64,000 bases of DNA from Arachis hypogaea (Eukaryota; Streptophyta; Magnoliopsida; Fabales; Fabaceae). The DNA lies in contig NC_092048.1 in the NCBI RefSeq assembly GCF_003086295.3, forward strand, positions 113,166,276 to 113,230,275, read 5' to 3'. A program made the position numbers and the translations under genes. This document shows, one piece after another, positions 34,958 through 46,177 of the stretch (position 1 is its first letter; each line of letters begins with the position of its first letter). Below the pieces are notes generated by a model that did no database searches, had not been told where the DNA came from, and worked only from the letters and a program-made list of their open reading frames with translations.

Positions 34958-36639
34958 TGTTCGAGTTTGGACAACTGACGGTTCATCTTATTGCTTAGAT
35001 TAGGTAATTTTACTTTTTATTTTCGAAAATTTTTTTTATACAAAAAAAATTTTATTTTGTTCTTTAGAGTTTTTAAGAATGAATTCTAGAGTTTCATGAT
35101 GATCTGTTGAGGTCTGGCTGGCTGTGAAGCCATGTCTAATCTTATTGGACCGAGGTTTCAACTTATCATCACAAGAGCTTGTTAATTTCTATCAATTTTG
35201 CTGTTGTGAGCAATGATCTGCTAAAGCTTGGCTGGCCATTGGCCATGTCTAGTGTTTTGGACCGGAGCTTTCTTTGAAAGCTTGGCTGGCTAGTAAGCCA
35301 TGTCTAATTCCTGGACCGGAGTCTTAGACTAGCATTGCAATGATTCCTGGAACTCTTATTAAAAATTTTGAATCCCTTTCTTCTCCACTCAATTTTCGAA
35401 AAATCACAAAAAAATTTTATAAAACCATGAAAATCAAAAATATTTTATGTTTCTTGTTTGAGTCTAGTATCAATTTTTAAGTTTGGTGTCAATTGCATGT
35501 TTTTATTCTTCTTGCATTTTTCGAATATATGCATTATGTTCTTCATTGATCTTCAAGTTGTTCTTGATGATTTCAGTGCTCTGATCTTTAATTTCTCTTA
35601 TTTTGTGTCTTTTGTTGTTTCTTATATGCATTTTCAAATTGTTATAGTCCTTAGTATACAAACTTCTAAGTTTGGTGTCTTGCATGCATTGTTTATTTGA
35701 TCTTAGTTGCATTCTTTTTATTATTGTTTCTCATCATTTAAAAATTGAAAAAAAAAATTTAATTGTGTCTTTTCAAGTCAATAACACAGAGAATTGAAGA
35801 TTCAGAACATTCAGCAGAGAAATTACACAGAAAAAGCTGGGCGTTCAAAACGCCCAGTGAAGAAGGAAAACTGGCGTTTAAACGCCAGCCAGGATACCTG
35901 GCTGGGCATTAAACGTCCAAAAAGGGCGTTTAACACCAGGATGACACTAGAGGGAAGATTTTTTTTTAATTCAAATCTTTTTCAAATTTTCATAATTTTT
36001 CAAAATCAAATTTTTTTCAAATCATATCTTTTCAAAATCAATTTCTTTTCAATTTTTTATTTATTACTATTTTCGAAAATCCTTGCTAGAATTAGTGATT
36101 TAATTCAAAATTTTCAAGTTGTTAATTGCCTATTAAGAAAGGATCAAAAGTTTTAATTCTAGAATCATATCTTTTAATTTCTTGTTGGTCAAGTAATCAA
36201 CTTTAATTTTAAAAAACTTTCTCTTTTTAATTTGATTCTCAATCATATCTCCTCAATCATATCTTTTCAATCACATCTTTTTCAAAATTAATTTTCAATC
36301 ATATCTTTTTTATTTCTAATTTCAAAATCTTTTCCAAAAATCACTTAATTTCTTTCCCAATCTTAGTTTTCGAAAATCATTTACCAAATTTTCAAAATTT
36401 CTTTTAATTATTTTAAAATCTTCTACTTTAATTTCGAAAATTCTTCCTCTCTTCTCAAATCCTTCTATTTAAAGGACTAACACTTCTCTATTATCAGCAA
36501 TTCGAACTCTGTCCCTCTTGATAAGTTCGAATTCTTTCTTCTCTACCTCATCCTTCTATTCTTCTTTTCCTCTGACATCTCAAGAAATCTCTATACTGTG
36601 ACATAGAGGATTCTATATTTTCTTCTTCTCTCTTTTCAT
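34958..36639 (+). other. Element A 5' leader
   Basis: AT-rich, untranslated. Three TGGCT...AGCCA-type hairpins (35115-35132, 35229-35245, 35283-35300), each followed by CATGTCTA and a GGACCG phrase; AAGTTTGGTGT near 35480 and 35668; and an extra GGCGTT palindrome group at 35840-35940 that B lacks. Confidence 0.7.
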
Positions 36640-38955
36640 ATGAGCAGGAGTAAGGACAAAGACATTCTTGTTGAGGCTGATCCTGAACCTGAAAGGACCT
36701 TGAAGAGAAAGCTAAGAGAAGCTAAAGTACAACTCTCTGGAAAGGACCTAACAGAAATTTTCAAACAAGAAGAAGCCATGGCAGCCGAAAACAACAACAA
36801 TGCCAACAATGCAAGGAAGGTGCTTGGTGACTTTACTGTACCTACTCCTAACTTCTATGGGAGAAGCATCTCAATTCCTGCCATTGGAGCAAACAACTTT
36901 GAGCTTAAGCCTCAATTAGTTTCTCTAATGCAACAGAATTGCAAGTTTTATGGACTTCCATTGGAAGATCCTCATCAGTTCTTAGCTGAATTCTTGCAAA
37001 TCTATGATACTGTCAAGACCAATGGGGTTGATCCCGAGGTCTACAAGCTTATGCTCTTCCCCTTTGCTGTAAGAGACAGAGCTAGAACATGGTTGGATTC
37101 ACAACCTAAAGAAAGCCTGAACTCTTGGGAAAAGCTAGTTAATGCCTTCTTGGCAAAGTTCTTTCCACCTCAAAAATTGAGCAAGCTTAGAGTGGAAGTC
37201 CAAACCTTCAGACAGAAGGAAGGTGAATCCCTCTATGAAGCATGGGAAAGATATAAGCAATTGATCAGAAGGTGTCCTTCTGACATGCTTTCAGAATGGA
37301 GCATCATAGGTATCTTCTATGATGGTCTGTCTGAACTGTCCAAAATGTCATTGGACAGCTCTGCTGGAGGATCTCTTCATCTGAAGAAGACGCCTGTAGA
37401 AGCTCAGGAACTCATTGAAATGGTTGCAAATAACCAATTCATGTACACCTCTGAAAGGAATCCTGTGAATAATGGGACAAATCAGAAGAAAGGAGTTCTT
37501 GAGATTGATACTCTGAATGCCATACTGGCTCAGAACAAAATATTGACTCAACAAGTCAATATGATTTTTCAGAGTCTATCTGAAATACATGCAGCAACAG
37601 GCAGTACCAAAGAAGCTTCCTTTGAAGAAGAAGCTTATGATCCTGAGAATCCAGCAACGAAAGAGGTGAATTACATGGGAGATTCCTATGGAAACACTTA
37701 CAATCCTTCATGGAGAAATCATCCAAATCTCTCATGGAAGGACCAACAGAGGCCTCAACAAGGCTTCAATAACAATAATGGTGGAAGAAACAGGTCTAGC
37801 AATAGCAAGCCTTTTCCATCATCTTCTCAGCAACAGACAGAGAATTCTAAGCAGAGCCACTCTGACTTAGCAACTGTAATCTCTGATCTAATTAAAACCA
37901 CTCAAAGTTTCATGACTGAAACAAGATCCTCCATTAGAAATTTGGAGGCACAAGTAGGTCAGCTGAGTAAGAAAGTTACTGAACTCCCTCCTAGTACTCT
38001 TCCAAGCAATACAGAAGAGAATCCAAAAGGAGAGTGCAAGGCCATCAACACGACCCACACGGCCGAACTTGGAGAGGAGGAAGAGGCAGTGATCTCCACT
38101 GAGGAAGACCTCACTGGACGTCCACTGGCCTCCAAGGAGTTCCCTCATGAGGAACAATGGGAATCTGAGGCTCACACTGAGACCATAAAGATTCCATTGA
38201 ATTTACTTCTGCCATTCATGAGCTCTGATGAGTATTCTTCCTCTGAAGAGGATGAAGATGTTACTGAAGAGCAAGTTGCTAAGTACCTTGGAGCAATCAT
38301 GAAGCTAAACACCAAGTTATTTGGTAATGAGACTTGGGAGAATGAACCTCCATTGCTCACTAAAGAACTGAATGACTTGACTAGGCAGAAATTACCTCTG
38401 AAGAGACAAGATCCTGGAAAGTTCTCAATACCTTGTACTATAGGTACCATGACCTTTGAAAAGGCTCTGTGTGACCTAGGGTCAAGCATAAACCTCATGC
38501 CTCTCTCTGTAATAGAGAATCTAGGGATCATTGAGGTACAAGCTGCAAGAATCTCACTGGAGATGGCAGACAATTCAAAGAAACGGGCTTATGGACTTGT
38601 AGAGGATGTCTTGGTAAAGGTTGAAGACCACTACATCCCTGCTGATTTCATAATCTTAGAGACTGGAAAGTGTATAGATGAATCCATCATCCTTAGTAGA
38701 CCCTTCCTAGTCATAGCAAAAGCTGTGATTGATGTAGACAGAGGAGTATTAGTCCTTCAAGTGAATGAGGACTCCCTTGTGTTTAAGGCTCAAGGATCTC
38801 CCTCTGTAACCATGGAGAGGAAGCATGAAAAGCTTCTCTCAATACAGAGTCAAACAAAATACCCACATTCAAACTCTAAGTTTGATGTTAGGAGACCACA
38901 ACCAAACTCTAAGTTTGGTGTTGAGAGGCCATCATCATGCTCTGAGTATCTGTGA
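36640..38955 (+). CDS. Element A gag-protease, intact
   Basis: Uninterrupted 771-residue frame starting MSRSKDKD. Capsid region about 85-240 (FPFAVRDRARTWLDSQPKES, AFLAKFFPPQKLSKLRVEV, RQKEGESLYEAWERYK). The Asn/Gln/Ser-rich linker includes NPSWRNHPNLSWKDQQRPQQ and a short coiled-coil-like SSIRNLEAQVGQLSKK. An acidic patch contains SSDEYSSSEEDED. The retropepsin-like domain from about 600 has CDLGSSINLMPLS with catalytic Asp612, and then ESIILSRPFL. No zinc knuckle and no polymerase. As a gag-protease it would form particles and process itself; reverse transcription and integration would need a partner element. Confidence 0.88.
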   Translation: MSRSKDKDILVEADPEPERTLKRKLREAKVQLSGKDLTEIFKQEEAMAAENNNNANNARKVLGDFTVPTPNFYGRSISIPAIGANNFELKPQLVSLMQQNCKFYGLPLEDPHQFLAEFLQIYDTVKTNGVDPEVYKLMLFPFAVRDRARTWLDSQPKESLNSWEKLVNAFLAKFFPPQKLSKLRVEVQTFRQKEGESLYEAWERYKQLIRRCPSDMLSEWSIIGIFYDGLSELSKMSLDSSAGGSLHLKKTPVEAQELIEMVANNQFMYTSERNPVNNGTNQKKGVLEIDTLNAILAQNKILTQQVNMIFQSLSEIHAATGSTKEASFEEEAYDPENPATKEVNYMGDSYGNTYNPSWRNHPNLSWKDQQRPQQGFNNNNGGRNRSSNSKPFPSSSQQQTENSKQSHSDLATVISDLIKTTQSFMTETRSSIRNLEAQVGQLSKKVTELPPSTLPSNTEENPKGECKAINTTHTAELGEEEEAVISTEEDLTGRPLASKEFPHEEQWESEAHTETIKIPLNLLLPFMSSDEYSSSEEDEDVTEEQVAKYLGAIMKLNTKLFGNETWENEPPLLTKELNDLTRQKLPLKRQDPGKFSIPCTIGTMTFEKALCDLGSSINLMPLSVIENLGIIEVQAARISLEMADNSKKRAYGLVEDVLVKVEDHYIPADFIILETGKCIDESIILSRPFLVIAKAVIDVDRGVLVLQVNEDSLVFKAQGSPSVTMERKHEKLLSIQSQTKYPHSNSKFDVRRPQPNSKFGVERPSSCSEYL

Positions 38956-39003
38956 GGCTCCATGAGAGCCCACTATCAAGCAACTGACATTAAAGAAGTG
39001 CTT

Positions 39004-39021
39004 ATTGGGAGGCAACCCAAT
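39004..39021 (+). ncRNA. Post-ORF1 hairpin, element A
   Basis: Stem ATTGGG/CCCAAT, loop AGGCAA, about 50 bp after the stop. Confidence 0.75.
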
Positions 39022-39153
39022 TTTATTTATTCTCCATTGTTATTTTATGTTTTTTGTAGGTTGATGATCATGTGAAGTCACAAAAACAATTGAAAAAACA
39101 AAAACAGAAGGAAAAACAGTATTAAAAACAGAACACCCTGGAGGAGAAATTTA

Positions 39154-39328
39154 CTGGCGTTTAAACGCCAGTAAGGGTAGCAGAATGGGCGTTAAACGCC
39201 CAGTCTGGCACCATTCTGGGCGTTTAACGCCAGAAATGGGCACCAGACTGGCGTTTAACGCCAGGAATGGGCAAGAAGCTGGCGTTAAACGCCAGAAATG
39301 GGCAGCAGCCTGGCGTTTAACGCCAGGA
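39154..39328. repeat. Phased palindrome array in A inter-ORF spacer
   Basis: Six near-perfect GGCGTTNAACGCC palindromes with cores at 39156, 39188, 39219, 39250, 39281 and 39312: one 32-bp then four 31-bp steps. Confidence 0.92.
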
Positions 39329-39750
39329 TTGTCAGAAAGGGGCATTTTTGCACGCCACTTGGTGCAGGGATGAGATATCCTTGACACCTCAGGATTTGTA
39401 GACCCCACAGGATCCCCACCTACCCCACCTCTCTCTCTACTTTACCCATTCACCAATCACCTCAATACCTCTTCCCCAAAAAACCCCTCACCTATCAACT
39501 CCCACAATTCTCTTTACCACTCACATCCATCCTTCATAAAACCCCACCTACCTCACCATTCAAATTCAAACCACTTTCCCACCCAAACCCACCCATAATG
39601 GCCGAACCATACACCCCTCTCCACTCCTATATAAACCCATCTTCACTCCTTCATTTTCACACAACATACACACTACTTCTCCCCCTTGGCGAAACACTAA
39701 GCCCCCTCCATCTCCTCTATTTCTTCTTCTTCTACTCTCTTCTTTCTTCT
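39329..39750 (+). promoter_or_regulatory. Probable internal promoter and leader of A ORF2
   Basis: C/T-rich with TATATAAA at 39628-39635, then TTTTCACACAACA about 20 bp later; same layout as in B. Confidence 0.55.
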
Positions 39751-39790
39751 TTTGCTCAAGGACGAGCAAAGATTCTAAGTTTGGTGTGGT
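39751..39790 (+). ncRNA. TTTGCTC hairpin plus AAGTTTGGTGT motif before A ORF2
   Basis: Stem TTTGCTC/GAGCAAA, loop AAGGAC, then CTAAGTTTGGTGTGG. Confidence 0.7.
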
Positions 39791-39824
39791 AAAAGCGTTG
39801 CTTTTTGTTTTTCCATAACCATTT

Positions 39825-40835
39825 ATGGCACCTAAGGCTGGAGAAACCTCTAGAAAGAGGAAAGGGAAAGCAAAAGCTTTCACCTCCAAGTCATGGGAGA
39901 TGGAGAGATTCATCTCAAGGGTGCACCAAGACCACTTCTATGAAGTTGTGGCCAAGAAGAAGGTGATCCCCGAGGTCCCTTTCAAACTCAAAAAGGGTGA
40001 ATATTTGGAGATCCGACATGAGATTCAAAGAAGAGGTTGGGAAATGCTTAGATTTTAGTCCGGAGAATGTAAGGTTAGCATTCAACTTGCCCATGATGCA
40101 AGGAGATGCACACCCCTACACTAGAAGGGTCAACTTTGATCAAAGGTTGGACCAAGTCCTCATAGACATTTGTGAAAAGGCACTCAATGGAAGAGAGATT
40201 CAAGAGGGAAGCCGGTTCAACTAAGAAGGCATGACCTCAAGCCCGTGGCTAGGGGATGGTTGGAGTTTATCCAACGCTCAATCATTCCCACTAGCAACCG
40301 GTCTGAAGTTACTATAGACCGAGCCATCATGATTCATAGCATCATGACTAGAGAGGAAGTAGAAGTTCATGAGGTTATCTCCCAAGAACTCTACAAGGTG
40401 GCGGACAAGCCCTCTACTTTGGCAAGGTTAGCCTTCCCTCACCTCATTTGTCACCTCTGCAATTCAGCTGGAATTCACATAGAGGAAGACATCCTCATTG
40501 ATGAGGATAAGCCCATCACTAAGAAAAGGATGGAGCAAATAGAAGAACCTCACCATGAGCATGAGGAAATTCCTCATCATGAAATCCCTGAGATGCCTCA
40601 AGGGATGCATTTTCCTCCACAAAACTATTGGGAGCAAATCAACACCTCCCTAGGAGAATTAAGTTCCAACATGGGACTACTAAGGGTGGAGCACCAAGAG
40701 CATTCTATCCTCCTCCATGAAATTAGAGAAGACCAAAGAACCATGAGAGAGGAGCAACAAAGGCAAGAAAGAGACATTGAGGAGCTCAAGCACTCCATAA
40801 GATCTTCAACAGGAAGAACAAGCCGCCATTACTAA
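39825..40835 (+). pseudogene. Element A ORF2, broken by deletions
   Basis: Begins MAPKAGETSRKR and follows B ORF2 to HEIQRRGWE. A 134-bp deletion relative to B then shifts the frame (endpoints share GGGAA) and the reading stops at LRF. A further small disruption lies near 40200. The C-terminal two thirds are open again from 40245 (RGWLEFIQRSI to SRHY) and end with a Glu/Gln-rich tail as in B. Same putative plant transposon protein-like family; non-functional as it stands. Confidence 0.82.
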
Positions 40836-41862
40836 GGTGGACCCGTTCTTTAATTTCCTTGTTCTTTATTTTCTGTTTTTCAAAAATTATGCTTGATGTT
40901 TATTTATATTTGTGTATTTATTACATGATCACTAGTGTCTAAGCGTCTATGCCTCAAAGATATGAAAATGAATCCATCACCTTTCTTAAATGGAAAATGT
41001 TTTTAATTAAAAAAAGAAAAAGAAGTGCATGAATTTCGAATTTTATAACAGATTAATTATTTTGATGTGGTGGCAATACTTTTGTCTTTCTGAATGAATG
41101 CTTGAACAGTGCATATTTTTGAATTTGATTGTTCATGAATGTTAAAATTATTGGCTCTTGAAAGAATGATGGAGAAGGAGAAATGTTATTTGATAATCTG
41201 AAAAATCATAAAATTGATTCTTGAAGCAAGAAAAAGCAGTGAATACAAAAAAAACAAAAGCAAGCAGAAAAAACCAATAACCCTTTAAACTAAAAGGCAA
41301 GGGCAAAATAAAAAGGATCCAAGGCTTTGAGCATCAGTGGATAGGAGGGCCCATAGGAATAAAATCCTTGCCTAAGCGGCTAAACCAAGCTGTCCCTAAC
41401 CATGTGCTTGTGGCGTGAAGATGTCAAGTGAAAACTTGAGACTGAGCGGTTAAAGTCGTGGTCCAAAGCAAAAAGAGTGTGCTTAAGAGCCTTGGACACC
41501 TCTCACTGGGGACTTTAGCAAAGCTGAGTCACAATCTGAAAAGGTTCACCCAGTCATGTGTCTGTGGCATTTATGTATCCGATGGTAATACTGGAAAACA
41601 AAATGCTTAGGGTCACAGCCAAGACTCATAAAGTAGCTGTGTTCAAGAATCAACATACTTAACTAGGAGAATCAATAACACTATCTGGATTTTGAGCTCC
41701 TATAGATGCCAATCATTCTGAACTTCAAGGGATAAAGTGAGATGCCAAAACTGTTCAGAAGCAAAAAGCTAAAAGCCCTGCTCATCTAATTAATACTGAT
41801 CTTCATAGATATTTTTGGAATTCATTGTACATTCTATTCTTTTTGTCCTATATGATTTTTAG
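40836..41862 (+). other. Element A 3' untranslated region
   Basis: Non-coding; collinear with 31427-32535 of B. Confidence 0.65.
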
Positions 41863-41899
41863 TTGCTTGGGGACAAGCAATAATTTAAGTTTGGTGTTG
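41863..41899 (+). promoter_or_regulatory. Hairpin and polypurine-like motif before A 3' LTR
   Basis: Stem TTGCTTG/CAAGCAA, loop GGGA, then TTAAGTTTGGTGTTG touching the LTR. Confidence 0.75.
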
Positions 41900-43525
41900 T
41901 GATGAGCGGATAATTTATACGCTTTTTGGCATTATTTTTAGTATGTTTTTAGTATATTTTAGTTAGTTTTTATTATGTTTTTATTAGTTTTTATTTAAAA
42001 ATCACATTTCTGGACTTTACTATGAGTTTGTGTGTTTTTCTGTGATTTCAGGTATTTTCTGGCTAAAATTAAGGGACCTGAGCAAAAATCTGATTCAGAG
42101 GCTGAAAAAGGACTGCAGATGTTGTTGGATTCTGATCTCCCTGCACTCAAAGTGGATTTTCTAGAGCTACAGAAGCCCAATTAGCGGGATCTTAATTGTG
42201 TTGGAAAGTAGACATCCTGAGCTTTCCAGCAATATATAATAGTCCATACTTTGCCTAAGATTTGATGGCCCAAATCGGCGTTCCAAGTCAGCTTAAGAAT
42301 TCTGGCGTCAAAACGCCAGAACTGGCACAAAAGCTGGAGTTAAACGCCCAAACTGGCACAAAAGCTGGCGTTTAACTCCAAGAAAAGTCTCTACATATGA
42401 AAGATTCAATGCTCAGCCCAAGCACATACCAAGTGGGCCCGGAAGAAGATTTTTGCATTAATTACTTATTTCTGTAAACCCTAGGCTACTAGTTCTCTAT
42501 AAATAGGACCTTTTACTATTGTATTTTCATCTTGGTTCTTCTGGTTCCCCCTCTGGGGCCGAAGCCAATGAACACCTTTATTACTTTTGTATTTTCAATG
42601 GTGGAGTTTTTACACACCATAGATTAAGGTGTGGAGCTCTGCTGTTCCTCATGAATTAATGCAAAGTACTACTGTTTTTCTATTCAATTCGCGCCTACTT
42701 CTTCTTTAAGATATTCATTCGTTCTTCAACTTGATGAATGTGATGATCCGTGACACTCATCATCATTCTCACCTATGAACATGTGCCTGACAACCACCTC
42801 TGTTCTACTAGTAATGGCTTGAATGCGTATCTCTTGGGTTTCTAATCTAAGATTAGAACCTTCGTGGTATAGGCTAGAATTATTGGCAGCCATTCCTGAG
42901 ATCTGGAATGTCTAAACCTTGTCTGTGGTATTCTGAGTAGGATCTGGGAAGGGATGACTATGACGAGCTTCAAACTCACGAGTGTTGGGCGTGTGACAGA
43001 CGCAAAAGGATCAATGGATCCTATTCCAACATAATTGAGAACCGACAGATGATTAGCCGTGTGGTGACAGCGTGCGTAGAACATTTTCACTGAGAGGACG
43101 GGAAGTAGCCATTGACAACGGTGATGCCCAACATAAAGCTTGCCATGGAAGGGAGTATGAATGATTGGAAGAAGGCAATGGGAAACCAGAGGTTCAGGAG
43201 GAACAAAGCATCTTCATACGCTTATCTGAAATTCTCACCAATGAATTACATAAGTATCTCTATCTTTATTTTATGTTTTATTCATCTTTTAATTATCAAT
43301 CCTCCATAACCATTTGAATCCTCCTGACTGAGATTTACAAGATGACCATAGCTTGCTTCAAGCGGACAGTCTCCGTGGGATCGACCCTTACTCACGTAAG
43401 GTTTATTACATGGACGACCCAGTGTACTTGCTGGTTAGTTGTGCGGAATTGTGACAAAGTGTGATTCACGTTTGAGAGCTCCAAGTCTTTGGCGCCATTT
43501 TTTATGATCACAATTTCGTGCACCA
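41900..43525 (+). repeat. Element A 3' LTR
   Basis: 1626 bp; TATAAATAG at 42498-42506; GGCGTC/GGAGTT/GGCGTT palindromes at 42304-42380; U5 hairpin CCTTA-CTCACG-TAAGG near 43386-43401. Confidence 0.92.
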
Positions 43526-43530
43526 CCATC

Positions 43531-44083
43531 CCTGGATGTAAGTGTGTTTACAACATGTATGTTAGGGTTACAATTGAATTGTTCATCAACTGAATTTTTT
43601 AATGTGTTTCAGGCCCAATAGCCTAGGTAAGCTGTTGTCAAGAGAACCAAAGGAGGGAGGAAACCTTCATCTAGCACACCCATAACCAGGTCTAAGGCAT
43701 CATCATAGCCTGCTATGCAATCTGCAAGTAGAGGTAGGAGGAGGTCCACCAAGTCTAAAGCATCATCACAGCCCCAACCAACCACCACCTCATCTAGACC
43801 CAACTCAACCCATTCCAGGTCCAATCCCACATCACCCTCACCTAGGCCCAACACACCACCAGTGGGTACTCACCACCGAAGGCTCAAGATAAAGCCCATC
43901 AGAAGCACCACACAGCAACCACCAGCACCAAAGGAGAAGGATGCATCCAGCTCGAGCCAACCAGCCAAGACTGTCTCATTCAGTCACAAAATTTCACTTC
44001 ATGTATCTCCAAGAAAGCTGAGGCTCATGGCAAAACTTTCACCAAGACTTTGGGAAAACTTTAAGACTTTTGTGAAAATTTGA
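43531..44083 (+). pseudogene. MULE transposase, rest of C-terminal region, with a 75-bp intron
   Basis: The exon interrupted at 22524 resumes and ends at 43537 before GTAAGT; a small intron runs to TTTCAG at 43612. The final exon has three in-frame stops (43619, 43628, 43706), all CAR-to-TAR type from the surrounding repeats such as KASSQP. It ends with a Ser/Thr/Pro-rich basic tail and SFSHKISLHVSPRKLRLMAK. Tail of the same gene as 21896-22524; clearly dead. Confidence 0.65.
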
Positions 44084-44759
44084 GTTTTGTGCTGTTATTA
44101 ATGTACTATTGACTTGAGTAGACACAATGTTTGTGACACTTTTTTTAGTTTGTTTGAAACTTACACAACATGGTTTATGCTTCATCTTTCTTAGATAGCA
44201 ATAGAGTTGCTCTAGATTTCTGGATGTCATAGGTATCCAGCTTTTGTTGTTATTTCCCTAAGCCTAAAGACTATATTTTGTTCTGAGTCCATGTAATGGA
44301 ATTGATTGTGACTGAAGTTTCCACCTTTTGGTGTTATTTTTCTATGCTTATTAATGAATTACATATAGTTGTGTTATGCCTAATATGCTTCTGGTTTTGT
44401 TTAATGAATTTCCACCTTTTAGTTCATATGCTGTAAAGTTGATTAACACAACTCTTCATTAACAATTCCAGGCTAACAGATAAATTTTTCTTTCCAATTA
44501 ATTGTCAAATTACAAGGACAACAGTTCACTCACATAATGAATCACCAAAACCCTAAACCAAACTTACATGTTCATTTAAGACCCTCACAGTACAACTCAA
44601 TTTACAAAACTCATACACACTCAAACAAATCCAAAGTGAACCTTAAATTCTCCCCTAATTTCATCAACCATACTTCAACGGTATCACACATGCTACCCCC
44701 TGCCTCTTATTGAACCAAATCTGCGACCAGAAGAAAAATAAACCAACCCATCCAACTGA
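44084..44759 (+). other. MULE 3' flank
   Basis: AT-rich sequence after the transposase stop; no TIR and no further gene seen before D begins. Confidence 0.4.
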
Positions 44760-46177
44760 TGCGGTAATTTTACAACCACACTTACTAACCCGCAAGTGCA
44801 CCGGGTCGTACCAAGTAATACCTTACGTGAGTAAGGGTCGATCCCACGAGGATTGATGGATTAAGCAACAATAGTGTTTGATAGGATTAGTTAGACAAAC
44901 AGAAAAGAGTATTTGAATATTCAATCGTGCAGAAATTAAAATAGTAAAGTAAATAAATTGGAAAGAAAATATGGAGAAAATAGTTAAGCTTTCAGAGTTA
45001 TCTATTTTTCCGGATTAACTTCTTTTATTAACTAATTTAATTATGCAGGATTCAATTTATGGCAAACTATATGTGACTAGACCCTAATTCCTTAGACCTT
45101 CCTAGTCTCCTCTAAAATTCATTAACTGCCAATTCCTTGGTCAATTAATTCCAATTAGAGGGTGATAATCAATTTCTAGTTTATATGCCACAGAAACTCT
45201 AATTACCCAAAAATAAAAGGATTATATGTCACGTATCCCGTTAAATCCAAATAATTAAAATTTAGGAGAAATTGTTTTCAAGCTGTTGTTCAAGTAAAGA
45301 GCTTTTCCAAGTTTTACAGGAACTCAAATAGAAAGAGGGTCATACTTCTGTTCCACCCAAATTCATAAAATAAAGAGCAAAAATAATTCTTAAATTATAA
45401 ATCCATATATAAATTAAAATAAAAAAAGTAATAAAATCAATCCATACAAATAAACAGAGCTCCTAACCATAACAGTGGAGGTTTATTTGCTCATAGAAAA
45501 GAGAGAAAATTAGGATTGTCAATTATGTTCCCCTGATGGGATGAGGTGGAATCTCCCCCGGACCTCTCTCTAAAGGAAGGAAAGTTTCTCCCTTTTTATA
45601 ACTAATCCTAATAAATTTTAAAAATCAAATATCTAAAATTAAAATTAAAATAATATCTTTTCCTAAAATAAGATTTGAATTTAAATTCAAATTAATTAAC
45701 AAGTCTTCAGCTGATGGGTGGGGACCACTTGATTTGTCCATTCTGCAGCTTCTAATATGTGATTTCTGGGCTAAGAACTGGGTCAAAATGGCCCAGAAAT
45801 CGCCCACAGCGTTTTTCTACATTTTCTGCACGTGGCGCATGTGACGTGTCCGCGTCGTCCACGCGTTCGCGTCATTTGTGCATATTCCAGTCCATGTGTT
45901 CGCGTCAGGCACGCGATCGCGTCATTGCGATTTCCTCCATTCCGCGCGGTCGCGTGAGCCATGTGTCCGCGTCGGTATTCGCTGGTCATATCCTTGGCTT
46001 CTTCTCTTTCTCTGCAGAAACTCCATCAAATTCTGCCAAATGCTACCTAAAATAAACAGTATTGTACAAAACTCAAAATAGAATCCATAGTGGCTAAAAT
46101 ATAATTAATTCTTAATTAAATTCAACAATTTAGATGCAAATTCACTAGGAAAAGATAGACAAGATGCTCACGCATCA
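44760..46177 (-). repeat. Element D 3' LTR
   Basis: 1418 bp. Palindrome pairs at 45844/45861, 45894/45911 and 45944/45961 (17 bp within, 50 bp between pairs). TATAAAAAGG box at 45591-45600 (minus strand). U5 hairpin near 44821-44836. Confidence 0.9.

Larger units (their letters stand above)
22525..43525 (+). mobile_element. Element A: non-autonomous Athila-like retrotransposon, interrupted by B
   Basis: 5' LTR in two parts (22525-23444 and 34236-34932), 3' LTR 41900-43525. Flanks are TCATC (22520-22524) and CCATC (43526-43530), a target duplication with one mismatch. Outside them the MULE reading frame resumes. PBS 34939-34957. Internal 6967 bp: leader, intact gag-protease, hairpin, palindrome array, TATA-like promoter, and an ORF2 with deletions. 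No RT, RNase H or integrase. Confidence 0.88.

Noticed and set aside
39154..39328. CRISPR-like array (regular repeats and spacers)
   Set aside because: Eukaryotic context, no constant spacer length with unique spacers, palindromes vary, and the array lies inside a retrotransposon.
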